Below are positions 23,115 to 32,860 of a stretch of DNA of 64,000 nucleotides, one piece after another. Location of the stretch: the NCBI GenBank assembly GCA_905221615.1, contig CAJNDT010006147.1, positions 1,231,152 to 1,295,151 of the forward strand, given 5' to 3'. How positions within the stretch are numbered: position 1 is the first letter of the stretch; every line of letters starts with the position of its first letter. Made by a program: the position numbers and the translations under genes. This DNA comes from Symbiodinium sp. CCMP2592. Lineage: Eukaryota > Sar > Dinophyceae > Suessiales > Symbiodiniaceae. The notes under the pieces are model-generated. The model made no database searches. It was not told where the DNA came from and saw only the letters and a list, made by a program, of their open reading frames with translations.

Positions 23115-23206
23115 AACCCTAAGGCTCTAAGGACTCATATATTAAGGCTTTTGGGCCCAAAGACCATACTATGTAAGGCTTTTGGGCCATTTTGAGCCTT
23201 AGGGTA
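23115..23206. mobile_element. palindromic element, family K
   Basis: ACCCTAAGGCTCTAAGGAC on the left and TTTTGAGCCTTAGGGTA on the right, with AAGGCTTTTGGGCCCAAAGA in the core. Confidence 0.75.
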
Positions 23207-24537
23207 AGCACCTCACACCCCACACCCCAACAACACCCAGACCGCATTCGCAAGCCGATACAAGCCCCGGAATCCAATCCCTTACAGAACGCTTCTAGGA
23301 GTTTAGGGACATCAATCCCGTTCCCGGCCCTAAACTCTAACCTATAAACCCCTAAACGCCACCCCGATAACCCCTAACCGCTAAACCCCGCGTTAAGCCA
23401 CCCCTGGCGCTTCCCAGGTCCTTCGAGGCCTGCGCTGCGCGCTGGGTAAGACAAAGGCTTAAGATGGGAAAGGGTCCAAGGTACCTTTCTGGTAGAATGT
23501 AGGGTTTCGATATTAGGTATTACTATTATGATTTGGGGGTGGGAACTGTGAATTATTGGGGTTTAGGCTTCAGGGTATAACTATACCACAGTGTTATTCC
23601 GGGGGGCTCCTTGACAAAGGCCGTACTACGATATACCTTGCAAACCCCATTGGTTGTTTTCGTTTTTTATATATGTGCACGGCTCTTGGGCAGATTTGTT
23701 TTGTTTGCGTTTCGAGATTCTTGCTGTTTGGCTTGTGACATCTTACATGTGCTTTGGAGGGTAAAGTTGTGTTCAACAGGCGTTGGGGGTTAGGATTTGG
23801 GGTTTTCTGGGCCCATGAATTTTGAGCAACAAGAAAGAGTAGAGTCGTTTGATGATTCTTCTGATGATGCTGAGAATACTGCAGGTCGAGAGACCGCGGT
23901 GACGGCACAGCCCTTCTTTGTCCTCAAGTCGTCCATAGGCCCTGCCCAACTCGCTATCATATAGGGGGCCTTAATAATTCTAGAACACACCCCATATTCC
24001 GATAGACGCCTACTAATTGCGGCAGTTGGTCCTTAGTTATCACGGTTCGCAGCAGCTGTGTATTGAATCTTTGTCAACTTGATAGTTCAATCTATACATG
24101 TTCAACAATGCTTACCTCGAACTCCGCTACTGTTGTATGAAACTGTATCGTGATAATTGGCTTGCATCACCAACATTTGTCAGGTTTCCCAACAATTTAT
24201 ATAGGGTTTGCAACCCCACCCCCTTTCAAACACGCTCAGAGTTCAGCGCTCCGAGTTTTCACGCTCGATAAACTTTCTGGTGCTTCAAAGGGAGTATCCC
24301 GCTAATGGGCCCTGTATAACCCCTCAGGCACTATGTTCGGGTTTCTCTGCAGGGATTGATTTCGCTACCTTCTGGGTGTGAACCAACGGCTCACGGACAA
24401 CATCCTGCATTTCCGCAGGTACCTTAATAGTCAGCTTTGCGGTGAGTGGGTTCGGACAGATGTCCCCGGTACCTTAATAAGCTTTTAGGATGAAGGGCTA
24501 GGGCCCTAAACACACGCCAAGATTCCACAGGACCCAA
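23207..24537. other. no supported gene; family I left arm near 23960
   Basis: ATAGGGGGCCTTAATAATTC at about 23960 is a solitary family I end. No gene is supported; frames at 23594-23908 are antiparallel overlaps. Confidence 0.35.
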
Positions 24538-24955
24538 TAATTAGGTACTCGGTTTTAGGATAGTAGTTATATAGGTTAGGATCTTGGAGATTATATGAGT
24601 ACTAGATATTTGGACCCTTGGGGACAGAGAACGCAGGGTGTTGGCCATCACAGTCCGTGTACCCATATAGCATGTACTTCGGGCCCAATGTACTTCGGGC
24701 CCAATGTACCTATATAGGGAGTACTTTAAGGCCAATGTACATACATGGACCCTTAGGGGTAGATGTTTGGGAGCTTCCGCTGCCAGGTCGTTGCGTCATC
24801 AAAAGCTTCCCAAAGCCCGGAAACAGGGAAACCCGCGCCCGCAATCTCTCGGCTTCCCGGGACCCGGAACACGCTACATACCTCTAAGGGTCCAAGAAAT
24901 ACCTCTAAGGGTCCAAGAAATACTAACCTACATAACCTATCCTAAAGCTGAGTAT
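24538..24955. mobile_element. large inverted-repeat element with a nested family G copy
   Basis: The left arm AATTAGGTACTCGGTTTTAG ... TTGGACCCTTGGGG (24538-24620) is mirrored by the right arm CCTCTAAGGGTCCAAG ... ACATAACCTATCCTAAAG (about 24893-24950), and the last 20-bp piece is duplicated at the right. Between them, 24650-24760 matches family G (CCCATATAGCATGTACTTC, GGACCCTTAGGGG). Confidence 0.6.
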
Positions 24956-25099
24956 CCTTTTTGTTGAGTCCTTTAGACCCTTAGGGTAATGTACCGGCCG
25001 GTAACAGGTCACGAGCTTCTGAATCAAGCTCTTGCAGAAGTGCAAGCCATCGTTATGGACGATCACAACGATGAGGCCCACAGCCCTTCAGAGAAGAAT

Positions 25100-25345
25100 G
25101 TGCTTTGAGAGTGTCTGGGACCGCCGTCATAGGGCTTAGGGCTTGAGGTTCAGGGTGTAGGTAGGGTTTAATGTTTGGGGTTTAGGGTTCAGGGTCCACC
25201 AACCCCTACGGCTGTACGACCTGAACTCGTAAGCCCTAAGCCTTACACATTAAAGCCCTTAACCTTAGAGCCTAACCCTAAAGCTTAGTCCTAGCATTCT
25301 TTAGCTGATAAGACCGCAACCGCCAACGCCAACGGAGAGTTAAGC
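25100..25345. repeat. degenerate TTTAGGG / CCCTAAG motifs
   Basis: TTAGGGCTTGAGG and AAGCCCTAAGCC motifs on opposite strands lie just upstream of the LINE. No gene is seen. Confidence 0.45.
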
Positions 25346-25379
25346 CGGGCCGTTGCCATTACTTATAGAGGTCCGATAC

Positions 25380-25400
25380 CGAGTAGTAGTAGTAGTAGTC

Positions 25401-25435
<35 letters not shown>

Positions 25436-25478
25436 TGTAGTAGTTGTAGTAGTTGTAGTAGTTGTTGTGGTAGTAGTC
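25380..25478. repeat. (TAG)n microsatellite abutting the LINE
   Basis: TAG triplets with TTG variants run from 25382 to about 25476. They are directly followed by sequence that translates in frame into the LINE ORF, so the array marks the 5' truncation point of the element. The poly-Val and poly-Thr frames through it are artefacts. Confidence 0.9.
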
Positions 25479-25516
25479 GCCATGGATTTGCTGTCAACGG
25501 TGCAAAATGCACTGTT

Positions 25517-27142
25517 ATGGTCAAACTCGAGGGCCAACAGGCGCAACGCGCCATCTCCAAGCACACTTATTGGCGCACCGCGCCTGACGGAACCCGCCAT
25601 AAGATGTGGAGACTGGGAGAGTCCAAGTCTCACGAGGGCTTTCCGCTGGTGACGTCCTTTAAGTATCTCGGCGTCATGCTCTCCTACTCCAACTTCGAGA
25701 AGGCTACTCTCAAGTTCCGGTTGCAGGAGGGCAATGTGAAATTGCAGCAGGTACGCCGCTTCGTTCACAACAGACGAACGGCGGGGCCTGCATCGCGGTT
25801 GCACATTTGGCATAGCACTGTCTGGGCCACAGTAGCCTCTGGATTGGTGGATGTGGGCTTGACCCTAGAGACAGCTAAACTGTTGCGGGCTTGGCACGCT
25901 CGCAAAATTCGAGCTGTCCTGAACAAGCCAGCGCACCTGACACACATATCCACGGCTGACCTCTACGCCTCCCATGAGATCATGGACCCTGTCCGTAAGC
26001 TGCAGGCGCGACAGGCCAATCGTGTCAAGCGCTTAGGTGCTCGACGGCGGAAAACTCCTGCGGGGGACATCTCTTTAACCCAGCGCGCGCTTCTCCAGGC
26101 GGAGGCACTCTCTACTAGTTATGCAGACGTTCTGCAGCAACTTTCTAAGGACACATCACAGCAGGAGGCCCCCCCGTCCTTCGTGTGCCCAACGTGTGCT
26201 CAGGCCTTCGACACTGAGGTCGGTCTTCGCACCCACCAGGCCCGCAAGCATCCAGGCTCGGTCATCAGATATGTCCCTCGAGGCTTCTCCCACACCCTCT
26301 CTGTAGGAGGGCTCCCCAAGTGTGCGGCCTGCAACAGGCAATTCCCTCAGATGAAGGGCTTAAAGGACCACTTGCTATCAGGTGCCTGCTCGGAGCCAGC
26401 TAGGCTACAGGAGCTGGATGACGCGGCGCACCCTCCCTTGGATTCGCAGCATCAGCCCAGATTGCATCCCAGGCAGCAGCGCTTGCATGACACTCTGACA
26501 ACACACACGGCTGTGGAGCTCGGACGATCTGATGAGTCTCAGGACCTTATGTCACATTGCTTGCTGTGTGGGTTCTGGACCCCGGACAATACCAAGCTCA
26601 AGTCTCACATCCGGCAGGCCCACAAACCTGAATGGGCGGCTCATGGCGCTACAGCTGCAACTCAGAGCAGCAAATCAGGCCTGACCCTTGTCAAGGGCAT
26701 GCCTTGCCCGTGCTGCCGCAAGCCTGTTACGGATAAGAGGCAGCATCCGGCACAATGTCCGATCCTTTTTCAGATTCTGTTTTATGACTTGGTTCATGCA
26801 CTTTCCCGCTGCCAGGGCGGACCGTTACGCAGGTACATGCCAGCGGTTGGCACGACACAAGGCAACGCACCCACACGGGACGATACCACCGCTGTTGGAG
26901 CAACGCCCCAGACTCGCCAGGCAACGCCTGCAGGCCCCCTGCCACCGAAGTCAGGGACAGTAGAATCAAAGGACGGCGCGCTCGCTGCTCCTCGCTCGCT
27001 GCGCAACATCTCCAACTACTGCTATGTTAACTCAACGCTTTCGGCCCTGGTGCCGACGTGCATCTTGCTGGAGCACGGAGGGGCAAGCACCTCCCTCCAT
27101 CAGGAAGTGGCTGATTCTGTCCTGGTTCCCCTTTCACCCTGA
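25517..27142 (+). pseudogene. LINE ORF, 5'-truncated: RT C-terminus, zinc fingers, start of USP domain
   Basis: The frame is already open upstream of this ATG: in-frame codons from about 25481 read HGFAVNGAKCTVM, so the ATG is internal and the true N-terminus is lost. Residues 46-60 contain SFKYLGVMLSYSNF, the YLG motif found just after the catalytic core of LINE reverse transcriptases. Zinc-finger motifs follow: C224-x2-C227...H240-x4-H245, C269-x2-C272...H285-x5-C291, C348-x2-C351...H364-x4-H369, and a Cys/His cluster at 397-414 (CPCC...H410...C414). Residues 494-511 read LRNISNYCYVNSTLSALV, matching the Cys box of ubiquitin-specific proteases with C502 (codon at 27020) as the predicted nucleophile. 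The frame stops at 27140-27142. The domain continues in another frame, consistent with loss of one base between 27115 and 27139. A LINE origin is strongly supported; the protease call rests on motifs. Confidence 0.8.
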
Positions 27143-27792
27143 CTGCCTCTTTCACGCTTCGCCATCTTACTCCCGCTTGGCGCTATGATGGCCAACAACA
27201 AGATGCTTCGGAGTTTCTAGTGGCCTTATTTGCAGGCATTACCGCCTTTCCGATTGCACGACCCTGGGAAGTCAGGGATGTAAACACTACTGAGGTCACC
27301 GATGCGGGAGGTCCGCTCGCTTTGCTGCCAGCTCCAACGACAGGTGGATCCCATGCACTTCAGGAGCTGCTCTCTCGGTGGTCTGGCCAGCCGGTGCACA
27401 CCGCCTTTCGAGGGCAGCAACGACTGGTGGTTCTCACAGTGGCGCGATTTGTTGAAGGCCGCAAGCTCAGCTATGCTGTCACTGGTCTGCACCACCCCCT
27501 TCAGCTCTCGCAGTGGGCCCCGACGGGCTCCGTACAACTAGAGAAAGGATGGGTTCAGTCCTGTATCTTCCACATAGGTGACACCCCGCACAGTGGACAT
27601 TATCGCTCCCTCTGGAGGAGCAACCCCGATCAACCTTGGCTCAGCACGGACGATGGTCGTCCGTCGGTTCAGGCCTCAGATTCAGATCTCAGGCAGGCAC
27701 GCCACGGCTGCTATGTGCTGTTCGTGCGACTTGGTTCAATACCGCACACAGCGGAGGCTGGCCCTATGCCAGTCCAAGTTTCAGATGATTAA
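27115..27792 (+). pseudogene. LINE ORF, continued: QQDA and GHY boxes of USP domain
   Basis: This frame is open from 27115 to the stop at 27790-27792. It reads WRYDGQQQDASEFLVALF at about 27178-27231, the QQDA-SEFL box that in USPs follows the Cys box. Near the end it reads HIGDTPHSGHYRSLW (His codon at 27598-27600), then LSTDDGRP and a final CYVLFVRLG, the His box, acidic position and closing strand of the USP fold. Together with the Cys box at 27000-27050, the domain is about 245 residues, short for a USP but with every catalytic box in the expected order and spacing. The 20 or so residues before WRYDG fit the inter-box region of the upstream frame. Substrates, if any, are unknown. The domain could remove ubiquitin or a ubiquitin-like tag from the element's own proteins or from host restriction factors; that is inference. 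Confidence 0.75.
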
Positions 27793-28069
27793 GCTGAGGG
27801 TTCCCCTGAGGCCAGGGGCCCCTACTTCCCCTTGCAGGAAGGGGGCGACCTACTGGCTCTGTGGGACCGACCTGCCTACACGGCAGGGAGCAGGAACGCT
27901 GTTGTTCAGTTTTGCTGCTCAAGTCGTACAGCTGACGTAGCTCCACTACTCAGCGTTTGTGTGCAATAGCGGCCTATACCTGTCATGCTAGTCGGGCAAC
28001 GCTCGCTGCTTTCCCAGAAAGGCAACGCCTGTCAGCAACACAGCTGACCAATGGCTGAAATCGGCTTTA

Positions 28070-28175
28070 CAAACCCCCATTCTCGGCTCGAGAAGGGGGG
28101 TTTGTCCGAGGCCTAAAAATCAAGGTTTTGCAACCCCCCATTCTCGGCTCGAGAATGGGGGGTTGTCCGAGGCCC
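28070..28175 (+). repeat. two tandem near-perfect hairpins in LINE 3' region
   Basis: AACCCCCCATTCTCG and CGAGAATGGGGGGTT form a 15-bp stem with a 3-base GCT loop at about 28131-28164. A sister hairpin with slightly different arms (AAACCCCCATTCTCG / CGAGAAGGGGGGTTT) sits at about 28071-28104. Each is followed by GTCCGAGGCC. In RNA these would be very stable stem-loops. In LINEs, 3' stem-loops can serve as the reverse-transcriptase recognition site. Confidence 0.8.
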
Positions 28176-28569
28176 CCAAGCCATTGCCGGCAAGCCTGGC
28201 CTCTGGAGGGGAGTACGCCTCTTACGAATAAGGTTAGCCTTATTAGGCACAGTGTGCTTACCGCCAGGGTGTGCCACATCGTTCACCGATGCAATCTGCT
28301 TGCCCACAAAAGCGGAGCGGCCTCAGATAACAGCACTAGCAGCCGTTCCACATGCTCATCACCTTTGCGACCTTACGGCCCATCGCCTTTGATTGAGAGT
28401 GACCATGAGTGGGACGCCACGCAACAGGCACTCTGAGTGACGGTCCCGAGGGGGTACGGCTCATCAATCATCGGTCCGTGGACATGGGACGCCATAGTCC
28501 ACACTGAGGGTGACGGAGGGTTTCTCACCCACGCCTGAGACGCATGAACCGGCTTTTGAGGTAGCTTGT

Positions 28570-29002
28570 AGGGTAGCTCTCTTCACGGTAGCCTGTTTCA
28601 GCGCTTTCAGGCCCAGGCCCTTAGCATTCCCGGAGGAGCCTTTAACTCAAATAAAAAAGGTGAATGGGTATCGTTTTAGAGAAAAGCACATTTTCACAAA
28701 ACCATCGGGAGAAGGTAGGTAGGCATCTTTAGATTTCCATATGGAAAAACAAGAGTTCATATGTTCTTGCATAGGTGCTCGTGACAACTCCTGAAATAAA
28801 GCTTGTGGATTACGACGACGGGGCTGGCCAAGTCGCTTTGGGAATTCGCTTCAGCCTATGGATTTGCAATCTGCCTTATATCTGCACTGATCCTTTGACA
28901 GTTGTCGTCTTTTGGACGCTTCGTGACACAGAAGTTAGTGAGACAGAGGTCTTGGGTTTGTCACGACATCATCCCGGATCCGGGATTCTTGAACCAGCTT
29001 GA
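28570..29002 (+). other. possible exon pair of unknown gene
   Basis: Two coding-like stretches on the + strand: one ends FREKHIFTKPSGE before GGTAGGTAGG (about 28714), and the other starts after CTTGCATAG (28774) with VLVTTPEIKLVDYDDG and runs to a stop at 29002. The frames do not join with a canonical GT-AG intron, but would with a GA donor as used in dinoflagellates. No domain is recognised. This may be a gene fragment or chance. Confidence 0.2.
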
Positions 29003-29725
29003 GCCATCTCTTAAGGTTCGGGGCTTAGGGCCTGGATTATATGGTTGGGACATGGGTTACGCCTTTGAAGCTGCAGGTTTTTGTGGGTTCAGGCCTTGAG
29101 AGTCTGTTGTTAGACGGGTCTGTTCATAATTTAACAGCTTGGGCTTTGGCGCGCGTTTCGGTTCGGGGCTTTGGGCTCAGGGTTTAACGGTTTACGGCGG
29201 GTTCAGGGTTCAGGGTTTCGGATGAGAATGGTGCCGGGCTTGGGGTACACTTCGGGCGTTGGGTTCTTGCACGGCTTGGGATTAAGAGTTTAGGCCTCAG
29301 GGTTCAGGGCAGGGCAATCTGTTTCGATCCTTTGGCCTGGGATTTAGCAGGCTTTAATCGGAGCGTTGTGATCTCAGGATTAATGCTTTAAAATTCCCAG
29401 ATCGCTCAGAGACAGAATTCCACCTTTAGTTCCCAGGCCCTCAAAGCCTAAAACCCTAGACCCTTTCCTTTCCCCCAACACGATTTTCCATCACTCGGAT
29501 CTGTCAAAGCTCGAGAACCAGTGCGGAATTGCAGCTGTCAGGTATCTCTTAATAGCTTGTCGATGCACTGTAGCCGCGTGACACCCAGATGCCTAGGATC
29601 TCATCGATTGCTCACAGGATTCTTTGACACATGTTCTATACATACATAAATAAAAGTATTTACACACAGACGGACATGCTGATGTTCATGGTGCTCGTGA
29701 TGCAGCCACAAGCTAGGATGGAAAT
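29003..29725. other. no supported gene; TTTAGGG-poor spacer
   Basis: GGGTTCAGGG-type motifs at 29150-29320. No gene or palindromic element is seen. Confidence 0.35.
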
Positions 29726-29729
29726 GAAC

Positions 29730-31510
29730 ATAGGTACAGCCAAGAGTCTATGGAGCACAGTCTCCTCACATAGTCTTCGTCGCCAAAACAGGAATTCAGG
29801 CGCGGGTTCAGCGGAAGCTCGGCCAGATTGGCAAACATGTGCCACCAGGTATGAAGCCTGGATACACAAGCACAATGGGAGCTACCAAAAAATGTAGCCA
29901 CAAGTGAATCAGAAAGTCACAATCGTGCAGCAAAGTGTCTTCGGGCGAATCTTGTAGCGGCTGTTGCTTGCCGAAAAAGCATCATGGCTCAGCCACAGAT
30001 ATCCCAGAAGAAACTGCCGGGCCAGCTTTTTCGCCTTGTCCACTGCAGCTAATGGCATGACATACAGGTGCTCCTCCATCAGCAGTATCATTTTGGCCAA
30101 AGCTCTCATCGTCCTAGGATCGGGAATTAGGCAGGTCTTAAATTTGTGAATTCAGGGCACAAGAGCGGCTGCGTGTTTTATCTTGGCTTAATCGGCCCTC
30201 GAAAGCTAGAGTCAGGCATCATCTTCAGGACCCGAGCTTTGTCAGTGTCGGCCCAGCTTGACACTGCCACTGGAACGACTTCAGCCTTCGCTAGTAGAGT
30301 CAGTCGGGTTGCAAATATCTATGATGAGACTGTAGGGTTAAATTAAATTCCTAACCAAAACAAAATGTACGAAACCTGATGCTGCACTTCTTCAGATCCC
30401 AAGGGCAAGCCATAAGCAAACAAGCTTAATGTCAGCACCCTTGGCATTCAGTGTGGCGTATTTCTCATCAGCATTCAATATGAAGTCGTCGCAAGCGAGT
30501 TCAGCACCATTAGCTTTCGCCCACAGACAACACAGGTCATGAGCCTTGATCAAGCCCCCCCGATCGGGGAAGATATCAAGCATCACCGATGCTACCAGGT
30601 CCGGGGCGAAGCCCCTGTAGCACACATGAAGCGTATCATAGTGGATGAGCTTGTTGTGAAAGCCGGTGATGTTGCAAATCTCGGGTAAGGAACCCCCATG
30701 GGCTTTCAGCAGTTCCTGCAAGAAGTCCTCGGCTGGGCTTGCTAGCTACATGGATCAAAGGATTTCTTTAAAAGCCTTATAAGCACCCCATCCTAGAAAT
30801 TCCGAATGTCGATACATACAAACTTGTACTTCATAAGGCTAGACTCATCTTTGCTTTCCAATCCGCAAAGCTCCCAGGGCGAATCTCCAAAGCAGTTCAT
30901 GTAATGTCCAGACCCAGGGGATAGAAAGGTTTGTCCATCTACTGGATCGACAGTGGAGGCAAACCTCAGATGGAGTTCAGAATTGGGGCAGCTAGACTGA
31001 CGACTGGCTCAGCTGATGCGTCTTGCCATGTCACTGGCATTGCATACACATCCTGCAGACAAGCTCATGGCAGAAGGTAGAGTCACACATGAAGATCAAG
31101 TTTTCGAAAACATGCGCACAACTAGTATGGGCTCCTGTTGCCATTGGCCTCGCCGTTGCCCTTCCAATGTCGCGGACTTAGCAAGCTGGCATCGGGTTGT
31201 CAATGGAAGAAACTCAAGCAAGCTGATGTAGGGAGCTGGCAATTGCAGCATTTGCTGAAACCATTTTTGATCGCCCGCCAGACCAAAGAAGCAAAGCCTT
31301 CGGCCGCAAACTCCACCATAATCAAATGTCCTGGGAAACATCTGTAGATGCTAGGTGAAGACTCATGCATGCAACATACAGGAGTCTATTGAAGCCTGGG
31401 GGCAATTTCTCCAAGTCTGCATTGATGTGTCTAAACAGCACATCCAAAGTGCACTCATGGTGGACACCGATCCGATTCTTTTGCATCGCCCTCGTGAGGA
31501 CAGTTTGTCC
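29730..31510 (-). CDS. multi-exon transposase-like gene (D-x-x-H family)
   Basis: Six coding-like exons can be read on this strand. At 31370-31510: GVHHECTLDVLFRHINADLE. At 31213-31330: TFDYGGVCG...GDQKWFQQMLQLP. At 30823-30967: FASTVDPVDG...LMKYK. At 30396-30747: ASPAEDFLQELLKAHGG, then HYDTLHVCYRGFAPDLVAS. At 29926-30114: KLARQFLLGYLWLSHDAFS ... RPK. At 29740-29857: HMFANLAELPLNPRLNSCF then GDED. The order of a GD-x-x-W site, D-x-x-H with a following G, RPK, NPR and an acidic GDED matches a transposase-like family that I remember as very numerous in dinoflagellates. It parallels the intron-less gene at 60540 (FDWMH, PKFHW, LERKHK). Catalytic residues are inferred, not proven. Joining the last two exons in frame would need a GA donor (CAC|GA), which dinoflagellates use. 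No start codon is identified; further 5' exons may lie at 32140-32900. Confidence 0.5.
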
Positions 31511-32139
31511 TGTTAAGCATGCGATGCAAAGACGTGTCTTCAGTGTGTCCTCAGTTGTTTACAAATTGGCATTTACACACTGAAGAGCAGCTAAGGCATG
31601 TCACATCCACTAGTAGTTAAGTTGCAGACAAGACTCACCAGAATGGGAGAATGGAAACGACATATTGATAACCAAGACATTCTTGTACTTCTGCCCAGGG
31701 CCCTCATCTCCATGGAACCGCGCTGGCAGATCAGAAGGCCCTGCGCACAGAAACGAATAAGCTATGGTTTAGGAGAATAGGGTTTGGGTGGATTTGGGTG
31801 GTTTTGGGTTTCACAAAAAATCGCTAAGATATGGCTTAGGATTTTAGGGTTTTGGGGGTTTGGGGTTTCAAGAATAAGCCTCCTGTGTAGCCAATGCCAG
31901 CACCTTGCAGAGTAGAGCTCAGCCTGAGCTGGTTGGTTGCACTAGCTTGCCGCCCCTGGAAACCTATTTATATAGCCTATTTCTAAGATTCCAAATTCAA
32001 GTAACAGTTGGCTCTCTTCCTGTGTAGAGTTGCCAAAGCAGATGGCTTTCAAGATCCACGGCCGCTTCTGCAACCATGACATATAAGAGCTTGGAAGCAC
32101 GATGCCTTGGATTGATCCCGAGTCTGAGATCAGTAGGGG

Positions 32140-32350
32140 CTCCTGGTTTCAGGGTTTAAATAAACACATTCTGGAGCTCGGCGAAGATTCTGCATGGCTT
32201 CACATCCACTGTCTTCTTCCTTTTTGAAGTCACCAAAGGTAGCATGACGGTTGACACCTTCGGAATAGATCTCGAGAAGAATTGGTGAAAGCGTTTCTCT
32301 GTCTTGCGGCCACCAAGTGTCCTCGTCACCCAGCTCATCTGGTTTCCACT
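32140..32350 (-). CDS. possible 5' exon of the transposase-like gene
   Basis: One frame reads WKPDELGDEDTWWPQDRETL and continues SPILLEIYSEGVNRHATFGD to a stop near 32130. A second frame over the same bases (FHQFFSRSIPKVSTVM) is also open, so the choice is uncertain. The acidic/Trp-rich reading looks more protein-like. It lies upstream of and in the same orientation as the 29.7-31.5 kb gene. Confidence 0.3.
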
Positions 32351-32399
32351 TTCTTGTTCAGCAGCATTGCAGAGTTCAGCAATATAATTGCAATCAGCA

Positions 32400-32530
32400 T
32401 TCCTGTGGTGGCCTTGGGCCCAGAGAGGGCTGTGGTGCCCTTGGGTAAGCAAGAGAGGGCCGTGGTGCCCTTGGGCCCAGAGAGGGTTGTGGTGCCCTTG
32501 GGTGAGGAAGCCCAGAGAGGGCTGTGGTTT
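32400..32530. repeat. minisatellite of about 28-bp units (GGTGCCCTTGGG)
   Basis: GTGGTGCCCTTGGG alternates with CCCAGAGAGGGC through about four units, each shifted slightly (TAAGCAAG, TGAGGAAG variants). On the - strand it would encode a GHH-repeat, probably not translated. Confidence 0.75.
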
Positions 32531-32559
32531 CAAGAGTACGTGTTGCCTCTGTGTCTTTT

Positions 32560-32860
32560 CAGGGTGCCGTCATAACCAGCCCTATCGCAGGAAGCGAGAT
32601 TCGCCGAAGCTTCGGCAATTGAAACAACGACTGGCTGCCAAACTGGCTACGAAATCTAGTGCTGCTGGAGAACCGCAAGATCTACGTGTGCCTGGGCAGT
32701 TTGGGCTTCCTTACCGGTTGCAGAGTCTGGCTGATGCATCTTTAGCCCGCACGGCTGTTGGATCCTTAAAAAAGCAGGTTTTCGCTCCTCGGCTGATTCT
32801 TCGCTTCCTTGGCTTCCAGACGAAGGCCTGCGTGGGAGCATTCACAGTAAGCTAAGCAAC
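32560..32860. other. coding-like stretch, strand undecided
   Basis: Both strands have protein-like readings. The + strand reads SPKLRQLKQRLAAKLATK after CTTTTCAG and stops before ACAGTAAGC, so it has plausible splice signals. The - strand reads FVWKPRKRRISRGAKTCFF. I cannot choose, and neither has a recognised domain. Confidence 0.25.

Larger units (their letters stand above)
25479..28565 (+). mobile_element. 5'-truncated LINE with USP-type protease domain
   Basis: A non-LTR retrotransposon copy missing its 5' part (endonuclease and most of the reverse transcriptase). What remains is the C-terminal RT region, a zinc-finger segment and a ubiquitin-specific-protease-like domain, followed by about 770 bp of GC-rich 3' sequence containing two tandem hairpins at 28070-28175. 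The 5' edge abuts a TAG microsatellite. The 3' edge is a judgement from where GC-rich, LINE-like composition fades (about 28565); no poly-A tail or target duplication was identified. One frame break lies in the ORF. The interval contains no TTTAGGG tracts or palindromic elements, consistent with insertion later than those of its surroundings. Confidence 0.75.

Noticed and set aside
23185-23200. GCCATTTTGAGCC in family K as a relic of the dinoflagellate spliced leader (GCCATTTTGGCTC)
   Set aside because: Only about nine bases match; family K's own palindrome explains the sequence.
25340-25813. 157-codon - frame antisense to the LINE
   Set aside because: It is the shadow of the LINE coding frame plus a poly-Thr stretch from the TAG repeat.
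28070-28175. Twin hairpins as bacterial-type terminators
   Set aside because: GC-rich hairpins without a T run, in an evidently eukaryotic context and inside a LINE 3' region.
28070-28175. Twin hairpins as a short CRISPR-like array
   Set aside because: Only two units, self-complementary, with no spacer pattern and no cas genes.
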